The position numbers were made by a program, and so were the translations under genes. From Desulfosarcina sp. BuS5 (lineage in GTDB: Bacteria > Desulfobacterota > Desulfobacteria > Desulfobacterales > BuS5), in NCBI RefSeq assembly GCF_028752835.1, contig NZ_CP087952.1, positions 1,159,041 through 1,223,040 on the forward strand: a stretch of DNA of 64,000 bases. The letters are read 5' to 3'. The stretch's first letter is position 1; each line of letters begins with the position of its first letter. The notes beneath the pieces are model-generated. The model was not told the DNA's origin and did no database searches. It saw only the letters and a program-made list of their open reading frames with translations. This document shows positions 1 to 8,781 of this stretch, piece after piece.

Positions 1-2
1 GG

Positions 3-245
3 GCAAGAAATCCGTTGGCTGTAAAGACACTTATGTCCATTCTTGGAATGCCGTCTGGTGGATGCCGAAAACCTTTAGGTAAAATGACCCAAAAAGGCGT
101 TGCAAAGGTCCTGTCTGTTGTACGCAGAGTTTATGAAGCAACGCCTGTACTTTTGAAGCCACTGGAAGATTTTTTTGGTGTTAAGGTTTTACAGCGTTTA
201 ACCGACTCGTCAAACTGGGAAGGGCTCAGTTATGACAAATATTAG
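3..245 (+). CDS. dapA: 4-hydroxy-tetrahydrodipicolinate synthase, C-terminal end (partial)
   Basis: This is the 3' end of a gene that begins before the window. DapA condenses pyruvate with aspartate semialdehyde in the diaminopimelate/lysine pathway. The frame is open to the window edge and reads A-R-N-P-L-A-V-K. The stretch NPLAVKTLMSILGMPSG followed by RKPLG is the typical C-terminal region of the family. About 80 codons are visible, ending at a TAG. The catalytic Lys and Tyr lie upstream and cannot be checked. A hairpin with a T-run follows, so this is probably the end of its transcription unit. Confidence 0.85.
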   Translation, partial: ARNPLAVKTLMSILGMPSGGCRKPLGKMTQKGVAKVLSVVRRVYEATPVLLKPLEDFFGVKVLQRLTDSSNWEGLSYDKY

Positions 246-268
246 TCTCCAGCCATAAATGCACAAAA

Positions 269-312
269 AATAATCTCCGGAATATCAAATATATGCCGGT
301 GGTTATTTTTTT
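269..312. terminator. Rho-independent terminator between convergent genes
   Basis: Arms AATAATCTCCGG (269-280) and CCGGTGGTTATT (296-307) pair at 11 of 12 positions, counting one G-T pair, around a 15-nt loop. A T-run follows on the + strand. The hairpin overlaps the stop codon of the leftward YkgJ gene, and the upstream arm follows an A-run, so it could serve both directions. Confidence 0.7.
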
Positions 313-1097
313 CCCGGTTCTTTTTTCGGTTCTTGGATGATAAAATCGCCCTCTTTAAACAAGAGCCATTTTAACCATTTAATACCGAAATTAAATAGAG
401 CTATTTCATCCTCTTTGATTTTTGCAACAGTCTTTTCATCAATGTTGTAGCGATCTAAAAATGAGCTGGTAAAAACAAATTCTTTAAACTTATCTATGTT
501 GTAACTTACCATGAAAAACATGTTTTTGCTTTGCTCTGTAAGTTTGACGTTGGCAGGAAAAGATCTTTTTTTCACAACAATATCTGTCCATTCAGCATTG
601 ATTTCATCATGGATATCTACTCCCTGATCCTTACGCCATTCGCGGACTTTCCATTCCCTGTTTTCTTTAAAACCGTGACAGTGAGGTTCATTAACAAAAA
701 AATAGAACTCATTGTCATCGGCTCCTTCCTTATGGCTTAGTGAAGCAACGCCAAGGGGATAATATCTGCATGTTGTCGGCCTGTCTTCATAAACAATACA
801 TCCATCCTCCCTGACAAAAGGGCATGACTGTAATTCATCATTCATCAGTTTTAGAGTGACAACAGGAAGATCTGTTTTTTCCAGCAACTGCGGAGTGGTA
901 TATATTGCCAGAAATTCATTTGAGGAAAGATTAAGTCTCCGTTTTAGTCTGATTATATCATAGGGTGTCAGTATGATATTGATCCCCTTGCAGCACTTGG
1001 TGAAACAATCAATTTTCGAGTGACATTTGAATTTAAACTGGTCGTCGGGACCGAATTTTACAGGCTCTATGTTTGGCATACTATTTGGAATTTCCAT
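303..1097 (-). CDS. YkgJ family cysteine-cluster protein
   Basis: Member of the YkgJ (CxxCxxCC) family of putative zinc/iron-chelate-binding proteins; its biochemical role is not established. With the start chosen here, Cys25, Cys31, Cys35 and Cys36 form the N-terminal cluster (CHSKIDCFTKCC). A second group lies in CPFVREDGC and RPTTCRYYP near residues 95-120, as in relatives. The ATG at 1097 is preferred to one at 1124 because AAGGAG sits 6 nt upstream of it. The C-terminal half, with tryptophan/lysine-rich stretches, is less conserved. The gene converges with dapA and appears to stand alone. Confidence 0.75.
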   Translation of the reverse strand: MEIPNSMPNIEPVKFGPDDQFKFKCHSKIDCFTKCCKGINIILTPYDIIRLKRRLNLSSNEFLAIYTTPQLLEKTDLPVVTLKLMNDELQSCPFVREDGCIVYEDRPTTCRYYPLGVASLSHKEGADDNEFYFFVNEPHCHGFKENREWKVREWRKDQGVDIHDEINAEWTDIVVKKRSFPANVKLTEQSKNMFFMVSYNIDKFKEFVFTSSFLDRYNIDEKTVAKIKEDEIALFNFGIKWLKWLLFKEGDFIIQEPKKEPGKK

Positions 1098-1215
1098 CAT
1101 TTTCTCCTTATTTATTTTACTCAATTTTTTATATATAGAATTTCAGATAATTACCCGATTTTAAAATTTGGCACAAGGATAAAGTGAAAAACATGAGGGA
1201 GGCGCACTGATGGTG

Positions 1216-1273
1216 CGTCGACCGAAGGTTTTGACCGATAACGCAAGGAAATTATTTATGTGGAAATCTATAG
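1216..1273. repeat. 58-bp dispersed repeat, first copy (second at 17012-17069)
   Basis: The block begins CGTCGACCGAAGGTTTTG and ends in GGAAA-x-CTATAG. A diverged copy of the same length and order lies at 17012-17069 on the same strand (CGTCGGCCGAAGG ... CTATAG). Neither copy encodes an obvious protein. It may be a small dispersed element or the remnant of one; two copies are too few to define ends. Confidence 0.45.
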
Positions 1274-1339
1274 CAGGATTTTTGCAAAGATAGAACAAAA
1301 TCTTTACGCAATCTTTTTTTATGCGCAATAAAAAAATAC

Positions 1340-1368
1340 TTGACGCAATAATAATCTTAGGGTATTAA
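1340..1368 (+). promoter_or_regulatory. Sigma70-type promoter for the tRNA-Met gene
   Basis: TTGACG (1340-1345), a 17-bp spacer and TATTAA (1363-1368). The expected start, about seven bases downstream, lies just before the tRNA 5' end at 1387. Both boxes differ by one base from consensus. Confidence 0.65.
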
Positions 1369-1386
1369 TATTTTTTTTTAATTTGA

Positions 1387-1463
<77 letters not shown>

Positions 1464-1466
1464 TAG

Positions 1467-1507
1467 AAAAAAAAAGGGGTTAGATTATATTCCAAGCCTT
1501 TTTTTTT
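1467..1507 (+). terminator. Weak terminator after the tRNA
   Basis: An A9GG run (1467-1477) can pair with CCT9 (1497-1507) around a 19-nt loop, ending in a T-run. The stem is almost entirely A-T, so function is uncertain. From here to 1720 I see no gene. Confidence 0.4.
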
Positions 1508-1720
1508 ATTTATATTGCAAAATTATATAATTCTTTGGAATTGCAAGTGCATCGGCTTAAGTTTAGTAAGACCGTCACATAAACAATTCCAATGCGCTAT
1601 CGATCAAAATCTTCGGTCTCCCTGCTCCAGATTTTTTCTTCTATCCTTGTTAAACTACTTATCTAAAAATTTTATATTGCAAGATATTATATAATCGAAT
1701 TTTATATACATTGTGAATGT

Positions 1721-1748
1721 TTGACATGGTACAATAATTGCGTATTAA
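1721..1748 (+). promoter_or_regulatory. Candidate promoter upstream of the cysteine-rich gene
   Basis: TTGACA (1721-1726), a 16-bp spacer and TATTAA (1743-1748). The start codon of the next gene is about 165 bp downstream, so transcripts would carry a long leader in which I recognise no riboswitch. Confidence 0.5.
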
Positions 1749-1919
1749 ATTTTTAGTTTTTTAAGTATTAAAAGCCCGCTGACAGCATTTTAAAGGCAAC
1801 AATAGTTTATAGACAAGAGTCGGTTTCAAGAATTTTCGGTTTATGAAAGGTCAAGTAAGGCGAAATAGTTGAGACTGACATTGTGCAAAATAGGCGCTTT
1901 GAAAAAGGAGGGTGGAAAA

Positions 1920-2126
1920 ATGACAACTCAAATCATAAGTTTATGTAAAAGGGATATAATGTCCATGTGCACTGCGGATAGCAATGAAGAACAGAGTCAT
2001 TGCTCCTTTTATAAAAAATCAAGCTATAAAAATAAATGCATGTATTTTATCTTTAATTCTTACTGTTCATGTTTAAAGGCTCAGGATAGCGCAACATGCA
2101 AGGATTTGGAATATCAAGCCTGTTAA
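1920..2126 (+). CDS. Small cysteine-rich protein of unknown function
   Basis: A 68-residue protein not assigned to a family. The ATG at 1920 is preferred to an earlier upstream start because AAGGAGGGTGG ends five bases before it. Eight cysteines are spread over the chain (SLC, SMC, SHC, NKC, SYC-SC, ATC, QAC), a density suggesting metal or Fe-S binding, or a disulfide-stabilised fold. There is no signal peptide or membrane helix, so it is probably cytoplasmic. It has its own candidate promoter and is followed at once by a perfect palindrome, so it looks like a single-gene unit. Confidence 0.6.
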   Translation: MTTQIISLCKRDIMSMCTADSNEEQSHCSFYKKSSYKNKCMYFIFNSYCSCLKAQDSATCKDLEYQAC

Positions 2127-2129
2127 GTT

Positions 2130-2157
2130 GTAGAGACAAGGCATGCCTTGTCTCTAC
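2130..2157. repeat. 28-bp perfect palindrome, copy 1
   Basis: Each half reads GTAGAGACAAGGCA or its complement. The identical 28-mer recurs at 15867-15894, inside a transposon-like element. Short palindromes beginning GTAGAGAC are dispersed in several bacterial phyla (established knowledge, recalled without a search). Here it lies between convergent genes and could also act as a hairpin terminator. Confidence 0.8.
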
Positions 2158-2251
2158 GTCATTGCCGCCGTTGTTATTCAAAATCAATATTTTTCGCATG
2201 ATATCAGTACAGCTTGGGTTGTGGGCCAGCGTCAGGCTGTGGTGAGGCCTA

Positions 2252-2821
2252 TCAGGCATGCCCTGCGGTGTTTGAAAGTAGAAGAGGATCCACACCGATT
2301 TTTCTGATCGACTCTTCCCAGCGTTCCTCAACTGAAATATCAAATAGAATGTCTTTGGAATAAGGGCTTGTGAGCCAGTAATTTGCCAGCAATTCCTTTT
2401 CAAGCTGACCAGGCCCCCATCCGGCGCAACCAAGTGAAATGATATATGATTCAGGCCCCTTTTCAAGTGCAATATCTTTTATAATATCAATTGAATTACT
2501 CATGGCAAGCTCAGCGTTTATCATTAGGGTTTGTACGGATTTAAAAGGGGGGCCGTGAAGTATGAAAATTTCATTGATATGAACCGGGCCACCGATATAA
2601 ACTTGATGATTATCTGCGCCCGCAACGTAATCTACGTCAAGTTCTTTAAAGATCATTTTTGCCGAAAGAACAGGATGAATATTATTTATCACGATTCCCA
2701 CTGCTCCATCCGTGTTATGTTCGGAAATACATATTACAGACCGATGAAAATTCGGATCAGTCATTCCCGGCATAGCTATTAACAACTTGCCTTTTAGTGC
2801 TGTAGAGTTCTCATATTCCAT
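2252..2821 (-). CDS. yqgE: YqgE/AlgH family protein
   Basis: A 189-residue member of the YqgE/AlgH (UPF0301) family, whose function is poorly defined. The N-terminal KGKLLIAMPGMTDPNFHRSV, the segment GAVGIVINN and the late SLGCAGWGPGQLEKE are the family signatures, and length is typical. It is the last gene of a leftward run: 39 bp separate it from the gene upstream of it, which is 42 bp from the radical SAM gene. The pairing with a radical SAM protein does not by itself indicate a role. Confidence 0.88.
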   Translation of the reverse strand: MEYENSTALKGKLLIAMPGMTDPNFHRSVICISEHNTDGAVGIVINNIHPVLSAKMIFKELDVDYVAGADNHQVYIGGPVHINEIFILHGPPFKSVQTLMINAELAMSNSIDIIKDIALEKGPESYIISLGCAGWGPGQLEKELLANYWLTSPYSKDILFDISVEERWEESIRKIGVDPLLLSNTAGHA

Positions 2822-2860
2822 AAGCGTATATTCCTAAGGGTTCAAGCTTTTCCTTAAAAC

Positions 2861-3397
2861 CTAAGCTTCAAGCCTTTCCTTAAAAGCTGCAATGGCATCG
2901 GGAAGCAAAAGGCGAATAAAAGTTTCCTTGTCTAATCTATCAAGTGAGCTGTAAAGATTATAGTCAGGATACAATTTTGACAGAATAGGGGATTTTCCTC
3001 TGCTTTGAGTCTTTATCATATTAAAGGATTGTACTATTTCAATTAGGGGCACGCCTTCAAATGGAAGTTTTTCTATCCACCCCAGTCGACCCATCAATTC
3101 AAAACGTATGTTATCCGCCAAGAAGAGATGTATATCCAACACTCTAAGTTGATCACTGTTACTTAAGTAATAAAACTTTTCGGGGCACCCAAGATTCAGG
3201 ATTCCCATAATCATAGCATAAAAAGCAAGTATGCTTTCGTTTCCCGGAGACGCCAGCCGAAAAAGTGTTTTGTCTGAAATGTCTGCGCAGCTTGTTTTTT
3301 CGCCGTACTTTTCAGCAAAAAGTTTATGCCAGTATTTAAAGGCCTTAAGTTCTATACTCCTGGTGCGATATGCCTGAAGCTGGATTATTTTTGCCAT
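2861..3397 (-). CDS. Conserved protein of unknown function
   Basis: A 178-residue soluble protein I do not recognise. The ATG at 3397 gives MAKIIQLQAYRTRSIELKAF; an in-frame TTG six bases upstream is less likely. The sequence is mostly helical in character, with a central hydrophobic stretch (AFYAMIMGILNLG) and no signal peptide or metal motif. It sits in a three-gene leftward operon between a radical SAM enzyme and YqgE with short gaps, so all three are probably co-transcribed. Confidence 0.5.
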   Translation of the reverse strand: MAKIIQLQAYRTRSIELKAFKYWHKLFAEKYGEKTSCADISDKTLFRLASPGNESILAFYAMIMGILNLGCPEKFYYLSNSDQLRVLDIHLFLADNIRFELMGRLGWIEKLPFEGVPLIEIVQSFNMIKTQSRGKSPILSKLYPDYNLYSSLDRLDKETFIRLLLPDAIAAFKERLEA

Positions 3398-3439
3398 AAA
3401 CAAAATAGAGCAGGCTGAAGTGGAACTATTAAACAGGCC

Positions 3440-5233
3440 TTATACTGTTATACCGTATTTAATCAAATCTTTTTCAAAACTACAAAACAGGGCCTGCATC
3501 CTGGTTGCCGCATCATTATATTGTGCTATTGTTTCGTTACGAAAATCCACATGTATTTTATTAATTTTATTCCTGGTCTTATCAAGTATTTCTTTTTTCT
3601 GATTCCAGAGATCTGCAATATTGCCGGGAAGTTCCCTGGAGCCGTCAATTACCATTTCGGAATATAGGCGTATCTGTTCAGATAAATACCTGTTTTTTTC
3701 ATCCATATAAGAAATAATTTTTTCTATCTTGCGCCTTTCCTGTGTGATGGTATGAAAATGGTGACCTATAATACTGAACCTGATTATTTCGCTGAAATTT
3801 TTTCGATGTTTAATGAAATTTCTAATTACAAATTTAATATATTGATAACCGTATGGTGTAAATGGTTGATAGAAAACAGATCTGAAAAGTATCATAAGGT
3901 CATGGATGCGAAATTTTCTCTTGAAGTATGCGGTATCGCCGAGATTATCTATCAGCTTATTGCAGCGTATAAAATAATTTTTAAGGTTTGAATCATAAAT
4001 ATTCGATAAGACATTCTTATAACCTTTTATTAATTTAATGGGCGCCATAATGGTTTTAAAATTTAAAGAGATGCTGTCAGTATTGTTTCCTGATGATTTA
4101 CCGATAATTCTGTCCTCTTTAAGCAGCCTGCTATATAGATTGGTTCCGGGAAGAGCAGTCAGCAGACCGACCATTGCTTTTGGGATTCCTGTTTCCTGGA
4201 TAAATGAAATCTGACGTTCGAAAATATCATCCGTATCACTATCGAAACCTAATATAAATCCTGCCATAACCTCAAGGCCGTACTGCTGGATTTTTCTAAC
4301 GGCTCCCTGCATATCGGTTTTTAAATTTTGAGTTTTACCTGTCTCTTTTAGGCATTTCATAGAGGGTGTTTCTATACCGATAAATACCTCGTTAAAACCT
4401 GCATCTCTCATTCCAGCCATAAGCTCCTCATCCTCGGCAAGATTTATACTGGCTTCCGTGAAAAATCTATATACAAAATCGTGATCTTCCTGCCATTTTT
4501 TTAAAGCCGGCAGCAACCATTTTTTAATTTTACCTTTATTGCCTATAAAGTTATCATCCACAATAAAAACAGGCCCACGCCAGCCTGAGTCATATAAACT
4601 ATCCAGTTCGTAAAGAAAGTATTCAGGGTTTTTCAATCTTGGCTTATTCCCGTAAACCTTCCATATGTCGCAAAATTCACACTTAAAAGGGCATCCCCGG
4701 CAAAATTGTACAGACATGGAACTATATGCTTTCAAATTAAGAAGATCAAAACGCGGGATTATGGCCCTGCTGAACATATCAGGCCGTTCCGGAAGGGGAT
4801 ATAGTTTTTTTGCCACGCCGTTTTCAAGGTCATCCAGAAACTCCCTGAACATATCCTCCACTTCTCCAAGGACAAAGTGGTCGACGCCGTGAATTTCTTT
4901 ATAACTTGCTGTTGGATGCGGCCCTCCAAGTACTACTTTTGTTCCAAGCCTGTTACATGCGGCAATCACTCTTTCCATGGAATTTTTTTGAACGATCATT
5001 GCTGATATAAAAACCGCATCAGCCCAAATTATATCTTTATCATTCAATAGCTCTACATTCATATCGATAAGCTTTAAGTCATACTCTTCAGGAAAAAGGG
5101 CGGCAACGGTTATTATACCCAGCGGAGGCATTGCGCTTTTCTTTTTTAAAAACTTGAGAGCATATTTAAAACTCCAGAATGTATTGTTCGGGACTTCAGG
5201 GTATACAAGTAATATCTTATTGAATTTTTTCAT
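3440..5233 (-). CDS. B12-binding domain radical SAM protein (DUF4070-type)
   Basis: A 597-residue enzyme. The N-terminal ~150 residues resemble a cobalamin-binding domain (KILLVYPEVPNNTFWSFKYA, PPLGIITVAALFP, GGPHPTASY). The radical SAM core follows, with CPFKCEFC (C-x3-C-x2-C near residue 190) to ligate the 4Fe-4S cluster. The downstream GIETP and the long helical tail match proteins annotated with DUF4070. The same architecture occurs in the hopanoid C2-methylase HpnP, but most members are uncharacterised, so methylation of a lipid is only a possibility. It is first in a leftward operon. Unusually for this family the C-terminus is strongly charged and helical. Confidence 0.8.
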   Translation of the reverse strand: MKKFNKILLVYPEVPNNTFWSFKYALKFLKKKSAMPPLGIITVAALFPEEYDLKLIDMNVELLNDKDIIWADAVFISAMIVQKNSMERVIAACNRLGTKVVLGGPHPTASYKEIHGVDHFVLGEVEDMFREFLDDLENGVAKKLYPLPERPDMFSRAIIPRFDLLNLKAYSSMSVQFCRGCPFKCEFCDIWKVYGNKPRLKNPEYFLYELDSLYDSGWRGPVFIVDDNFIGNKGKIKKWLLPALKKWQEDHDFVYRFFTEASINLAEDEELMAGMRDAGFNEVFIGIETPSMKCLKETGKTQNLKTDMQGAVRKIQQYGLEVMAGFILGFDSDTDDIFERQISFIQETGIPKAMVGLLTALPGTNLYSRLLKEDRIIGKSSGNNTDSISLNFKTIMAPIKLIKGYKNVLSNIYDSNLKNYFIRCNKLIDNLGDTAYFKRKFRIHDLMILFRSVFYQPFTPYGYQYIKFVIRNFIKHRKNFSEIIRFSIIGHHFHTITQERRKIEKIISYMDEKNRYLSEQIRLYSEMVIDGSRELPGNIADLWNQKKEILDKTRNKINKIHVDFRNETIAQYNDAATRMQALFCSFEKDLIKYGITV

Positions 5234-5362
5234 TTCTCTTTGTCTTTATAATTATTGAACATTTAAAAATACATTTTTAAGAGTCTATATTTCCCATCAA
5301 ACACCTTTATTCCTATACTGAGAAACAGCATAAATGTCCATACTTGGTTTTATTTTTTTTTG

Positions 5363-5464
5363 AGCTTTTTTTCTAAACGAAGATATCTGCCTGAATCTTC
5401 GTTTAGAAAAAAAGCTGGAAATAGTTATTTTATCAACATGATAAATAATTTTCCTCCAGGCACT
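5363..5464. repeat. Partial copy of the AGTGCCTG-ended element, with long hairpin
   Basis: On the - strand this reads AGTGCCTGGAGGAAAATTAT and continues through ATCATGTTGATAAAATAACT to the hairpin arm TTCTAAACGAAGAT. It matches the left end of the complete 235-bp element at 22763-22997. Its terminus at 5464 abuts ATTT, the target sequence duplicated at the complete copy. The opposite terminus is not recognisable. Arms of about 22 bp (5363-5384 and 5394-5415) form a near-perfect hairpin. Confidence 0.65.
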
Positions 5465-5618
5465 ATTTATGTGATAATGCTATAAGGCATTTTCAGGTTG
5501 ACGCTGACACACAGCATAAGGGATAATTCAGATTATATGATCAGGAGCAAGGCGTTAGGGCTCGCTCAAAAATAACTTTACATTTTAAGCGCCGATGCAT
5601 CCCGTCTGACTACGTTCC

Positions 5619-5690
5619 GAAAGCTTAGAAATATCTTGATATTCCTAAGCTTTCGCGCCTTGCCAGCCAGGCGCCTCAACACTTAAAATT
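5619..5690. repeat. Hairpin repeats upstream of the PBP1B gene
   Basis: GAAAGCTTAG (5619-5628) pairs with CTAAGCTTTC (5645-5654). From about 5645 to 5690 the sequence is the inverted copy of a GGCGCC-containing hairpin repeat that follows PIN genes at 17689, 32042 and 45441. The remaining 5234-5620 interval contains no gene I can support; it may include the PBP1B promoter. Confidence 0.6.
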
Positions 5691-5697
5691 GCTAATT

Positions 5698-8016
5698 ATG
5701 TCAAAAAAAAAACGAATATTTAAATGGATTATATATATATCCGTAATTTTTGCCGCAGTTATTGTTGCAGCATGGATAATATTTTTAGACTTACGTGTTA
5801 CAAAAAAATTTAACGGTAAACGTTGGGAATTGCCGGCCAGGGTCTATGCCAGGCCCCTGGAGCTATATGAGGGACTTCCTTTAAGTATTAATCGGCTTAT
5901 ATCAGAACTGAAATCCCTGGGCTACAGGCAGGTATCAGGAGCAAAAAAGGAAGGGCAGTTTTTCCGGCAAGGGGACAAGATCAAAATATTCACAAGAGGA
6001 TTCGATTTTACTGACGGGCCTGAGGAGCCGATACAGGTCGATATTGTATTTTTAAATAACCATATTTATAAACTTGCAGGAACGTGCAAAGAGCCTTTGG
6101 ATCTTGTCAGGCTGGAGCCTCTTTTATTTGGAGGGTTTTATCCTTTGCATAAGGAAGACAGACTGGTGGTGCGGATAGATCAAGTCCCACCTTTGCTCAC
6201 AAAAGCTATCATGGCCATTGAAGATAAAAATTTTTATAACCACCACGGAGTCTCGATCAGCGGCATCTTACGTGCCTTCTGGATAAATTTTCGATCCGGC
6301 CGGATTGTACAGGGGGGAAGCACGATAACCCAACAGCTTGTAAAAAACTTTTATTTAACCAACAAAAAATCTTTTTTAAGAAAATTAAATGAAATTATAA
6401 TGGCATTACTGTTAGAGGTTCATTATGAAAAAAACGAAATTTTTGAAGCTTATTTAAACGAAATATATCTGGGCCAGGACGGATGGCGCTCAATAAACGG
6501 AGTAGGACTCGCCAGCAGATATTATTTTAAAAGGCCGATCAATGAACTTGATACAGGACAAATTGCGCTGATAGTCTCAATGATTAAGGGGCCTTCATAT
6601 TACAACCCGATAAACCACCCCGAAAGATGTAAAACGCGTAGAGACTATGTGATAGACACACTGGCCGGGCAAGGGCTGATAACAAAAAAATCCGCTGATC
6701 AATTTAAAGCTTCCCCTCTGAATTTAAACAGGCAGGCAAAAGGCTCACGAATCCGCTTTCCAGCATATCTGGAACTTGTAAAGCGTCAGCTTCATCGCGA
6801 TTATAACGATAAAGACCTTAGATCGGAAGGCTTGCGGATCTTTACTAGCTGTGATCCTGCAATCCAGCAGATAGCAGAGCAAAGCCTAAGCATAACACTC
6901 AAAAGATTAGAAAAAAAATATGGGAAACAGATTGCCGATTTACAGGCCGCAATTGTAGTCAGCAGGCCAAGCAGCGGTGAAATAATTGCGCTGATCGGTG
7001 ATAAAAAGCCTGGACATGGCGGTTTTAACCGCGCCCTGGACGCGGTCAGGCCGATAGGATCATTAATCAAACCTTTAATATATCTGAACGCCGTTTCATC
7101 AAAAAAGTACACCCTCGCAACCCTTCTGGATGATTCGTTTATATCGATTAAAACCAACAATGATAAATTTTGGGAGCCTGATAATTTTGACGGCAAAAGT
7201 CACGGCAATGTGATTTTATTACAGGCATTATCCCATTCCTATAATCGTGCAACAGCAAGGCTCGGTCTTGATATAGGAATAAAAGGTTTAATAGCATCTT
7301 TAAAACGACTTGATGTTGGGGGAAAAATCGATTCTTATCCTTCTATCCTGCTCGGTGCTTTATCCTTATCACCGCTGGAGGTCAATAATATTTATCAAAT
7401 CTTCCCATCGATCGGCTTTAAAAGCTCGCCGAAAACCATACGCTCCGTCTTTACCTCCCAGAATCGGGAGTTAAACCGTTATCCACTGGTTATCAAACAG
7501 GTTGCAAGCCCTGATGCAATATATTTGCTTAATTTTGCTCTTCAAAGGGTGATGAAGGAAGGAAGCGGGCGGAGCGCTTATCACACGCTTCCGGCTCAGC
7601 TTGCAACAGGAGGCAAAACCGGAACAAGCAATGGAATGCGGGATAGCTGGTTCGCGGGATACACAGGAGACTATCTGGTTGTAGTCTGGCTTGGCAATGA
7701 TGATAATTCAAAAACACCTTTAACCGGAAGCTCAGGCGCACTTAAAGTTTGGACGGAAATTATAAGCAGGTTTTTGCAGTATAATATGATAGAAAATATA
7801 CACCCTGTTTCCACGCCGGAAACTATAGAGTTTCATTGGATAAACAGAAAGACCGGCTTATTAACGAATGTAAACTGTAAAGATGCAGTTTATATCCCCT
7901 TTATCAAAGGTACGGCTCCGTCAGATTTTACCCCTTGCGAAGGTGAAATGCCCGCAAAAAATAAAAGGAATAAAAGATCTTTTACAAATTGGATAAAAGG
8001 TATATTTAGGTATTAG
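5698..8016 (+). CDS. mrcB: Penicillin-binding protein 1B-like bifunctional peptidoglycan synthase
   Basis: Polymerises lipid II and cross-links stem peptides in the periplasm. Starting at ATG 5698 (an in-frame TTG lies at 5689; neither has a clear ribosome site) it is 772 residues. A transmembrane helix (~10-30) is followed by a UB2H-like domain with RVYARPLEL and SLGYRQV, diagnostic of PBP1B. The GT51 domain shows IEDKNFYNHHG, GGSTITQQLVKN and EAYLNEIYLGQ. The transpeptidase has SLIK (near 454), SYN and KTGTSNG (near 639). All catalytic motifs are intact. The UB2H domain suggests activation by an outer-membrane lipoprotein of the LpoB type in relatives; none is recognised nearby, although a TPR lipoprotein follows. 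Confidence 0.9.
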   Translation: MSKKKRIFKWIIYISVIFAAVIVAAWIIFLDLRVTKKFNGKRWELPARVYARPLELYEGLPLSINRLISELKSLGYRQVSGAKKEGQFFRQGDKIKIFTRGFDFTDGPEEPIQVDIVFLNNHIYKLAGTCKEPLDLVRLEPLLFGGFYPLHKEDRLVVRIDQVPPLLTKAIMAIEDKNFYNHHGVSISGILRAFWINFRSGRIVQGGSTITQQLVKNFYLTNKKSFLRKLNEIIMALLLEVHYEKNEIFEAYLNEIYLGQDGWRSINGVGLASRYYFKRPINELDTGQIALIVSMIKGPSYYNPINHPERCKTRRDYVIDTLAGQGLITKKSADQFKASPLNLNRQAKGSRIRFPAYLELVKRQLHRDYNDKDLRSEGLRIFTSCDPAIQQIAEQSLSITLKRLEKKYGKQIADLQAAIVVSRPSSGEIIALIGDKKPGHGGFNRALDAVRPIGSLIKPLIYLNAVSSKKYTLATLLDDSFISIKTNNDKFWEPDNFDGKSHGNVILLQALSHSYNRATARLGLDIGIKGLIASLKRLDVGGKIDSYPSILLGALSLSPLEVNNIYQIFPSIGFKSSPKTIRSVFTSQNRELNRYPLVIKQVASPDAIYLLNFALQRVMKEGSGRSAYHTLPAQLATGGKTGTSNGMRDSWFAGYTGDYLVVVWLGNDDNSKTPLTGSSGALKVWTEIISRFLQYNMIENIHPVSTPETIEFHWINRKTGLLTNVNCKDAVYIPFIKGTAPSDFTPCEGEMPAKNKRNKRSFTNWIKGIFRY

Positions 8017-8058
8017 GTATTAGGTATTAGCATCTTAAGTATTAGGTATGTATTAGCA
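8005..8058. repeat. Degenerate ATTAGGT heptamer repeats
   Basis: Three direct ATTAGGT-type units run through the end of the PBP1B gene into the spacer, with further variants to 8058. Similar TTAGGTATTAG and TAACACCTAA runs occur around 22850-22930, where they form an inverted pair. Their role is unknown. Confidence 0.6.
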
Positions 8059-8122
8059 CTAAAAATATTCTTTTTTTTTAACACCTTAAACCCTGACAAG
8101 CCGGAAGTTTTAATGACGAATT

Positions 8123-8515
8123 ATGGAAATGCAGAAAAAATATTCGACCTTAGTAACACTATTTTTATCTTTTATGCTTTGCTCATGCAGCATAATGAAG
8201 CCAAAAAAGATAATTGTCAGCCAAGAGCAGGGAGATATATATAACAAAACAACTACACAAAAAACAATCCCTGTCGTAGTGGCTCTATTAAACAAAGCAC
8301 GGGATGAGGGAAAAACCGACCCGGCAAAAGCGTCTGAAATTCTGGAAAGGGCTTTGCGCATAGACCCTAACAACGCGCAGACTTACTATGAACTTGCAAA
8401 GATAAAGAAAGAACAGGGGCTGTTTGTTCAAAGCAGGCAGTTGGCAGCAAAGGGAATCCTCCTGGCCGGCAACGATGCGGAGCTGAAAAACAAACTTCGT
8501 AATTTATTAAAATAA
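8123..8515 (+). CDS. Small TPR-containing lipoprotein
   Basis: A 130-residue protein with a signal peptide (KKYSTLVTLFLSFML) ending in the lipobox-like LCSC, predicting lipidation at that cysteine. Residues ~75-125 (DPAKASEILERALRIDPNN ... YYELAKIKKEQG) form about one and a half tetratricopeptide repeats. The start may be ATG 8123 or the ATG at 8129; neither has a strong ribosome site. It lies about 105 bp after the PBP1B gene in the same direction and may be co-transcribed. A regulatory link to PBP1B would parallel LpoA/LpoB lipoproteins but is speculation. Confidence 0.7.
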   Translation: MEMQKKYSTLVTLFLSFMLCSCSIMKPKKIIVSQEQGDIYNKTTTQKTIPVVVALLNKARDEGKTDPAKASEILERALRIDPNNAQTYYELAKIKKEQGLFVQSRQLAAKGILLAGNDAELKNKLRNLLK

Positions 8516-8592
8516 CAGGCTTTACAAAAAAAGATTTATAAAAAAGCAAAATTTGTTACTTTTCAAGGTGTATTCCTTATTATTACAAGATT

Positions 8593-8710
8593 GGCATCTT
8601 TTATTTGTCGTTTACACTTTTGAAACCACAATGGAACATATATGCACATAGATAAGTTTATTTTTTTTAAAAAAAAAGTGTAAACTATTTTAAGTAATAT
8701 GAAGTATGCC
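8593..8710. repeat. Inverted-repeat element, GGCATCC family, copy upstream of der
   Basis: Begins GGCATCTTTTATTTGTCG then TTTACACTTTT, and ends AAAGTGTAAAC ... GTATGCC, an imperfect inverted repeat of about 30 bp at each end. It matches the termini of elements at 18867-19078 and 37178-37303. No target duplication is apparent here. It lies just upstream of der and may contribute promoter or hairpin sequence. Confidence 0.6.
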
Positions 8711-8781
8711 ATAAGTTCCCTAAGTATTTAAAACTATAAATTTATCATTTTGACTGAAACTTATTGAGCCGGGATTTTTAA

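Noticed and set aside
2130-2157. The 28-bp palindrome simply as a terminator
   Set aside because: No T-run follows and an identical copy lies inside a transposable element, so dispersal as a repeat explains it better.
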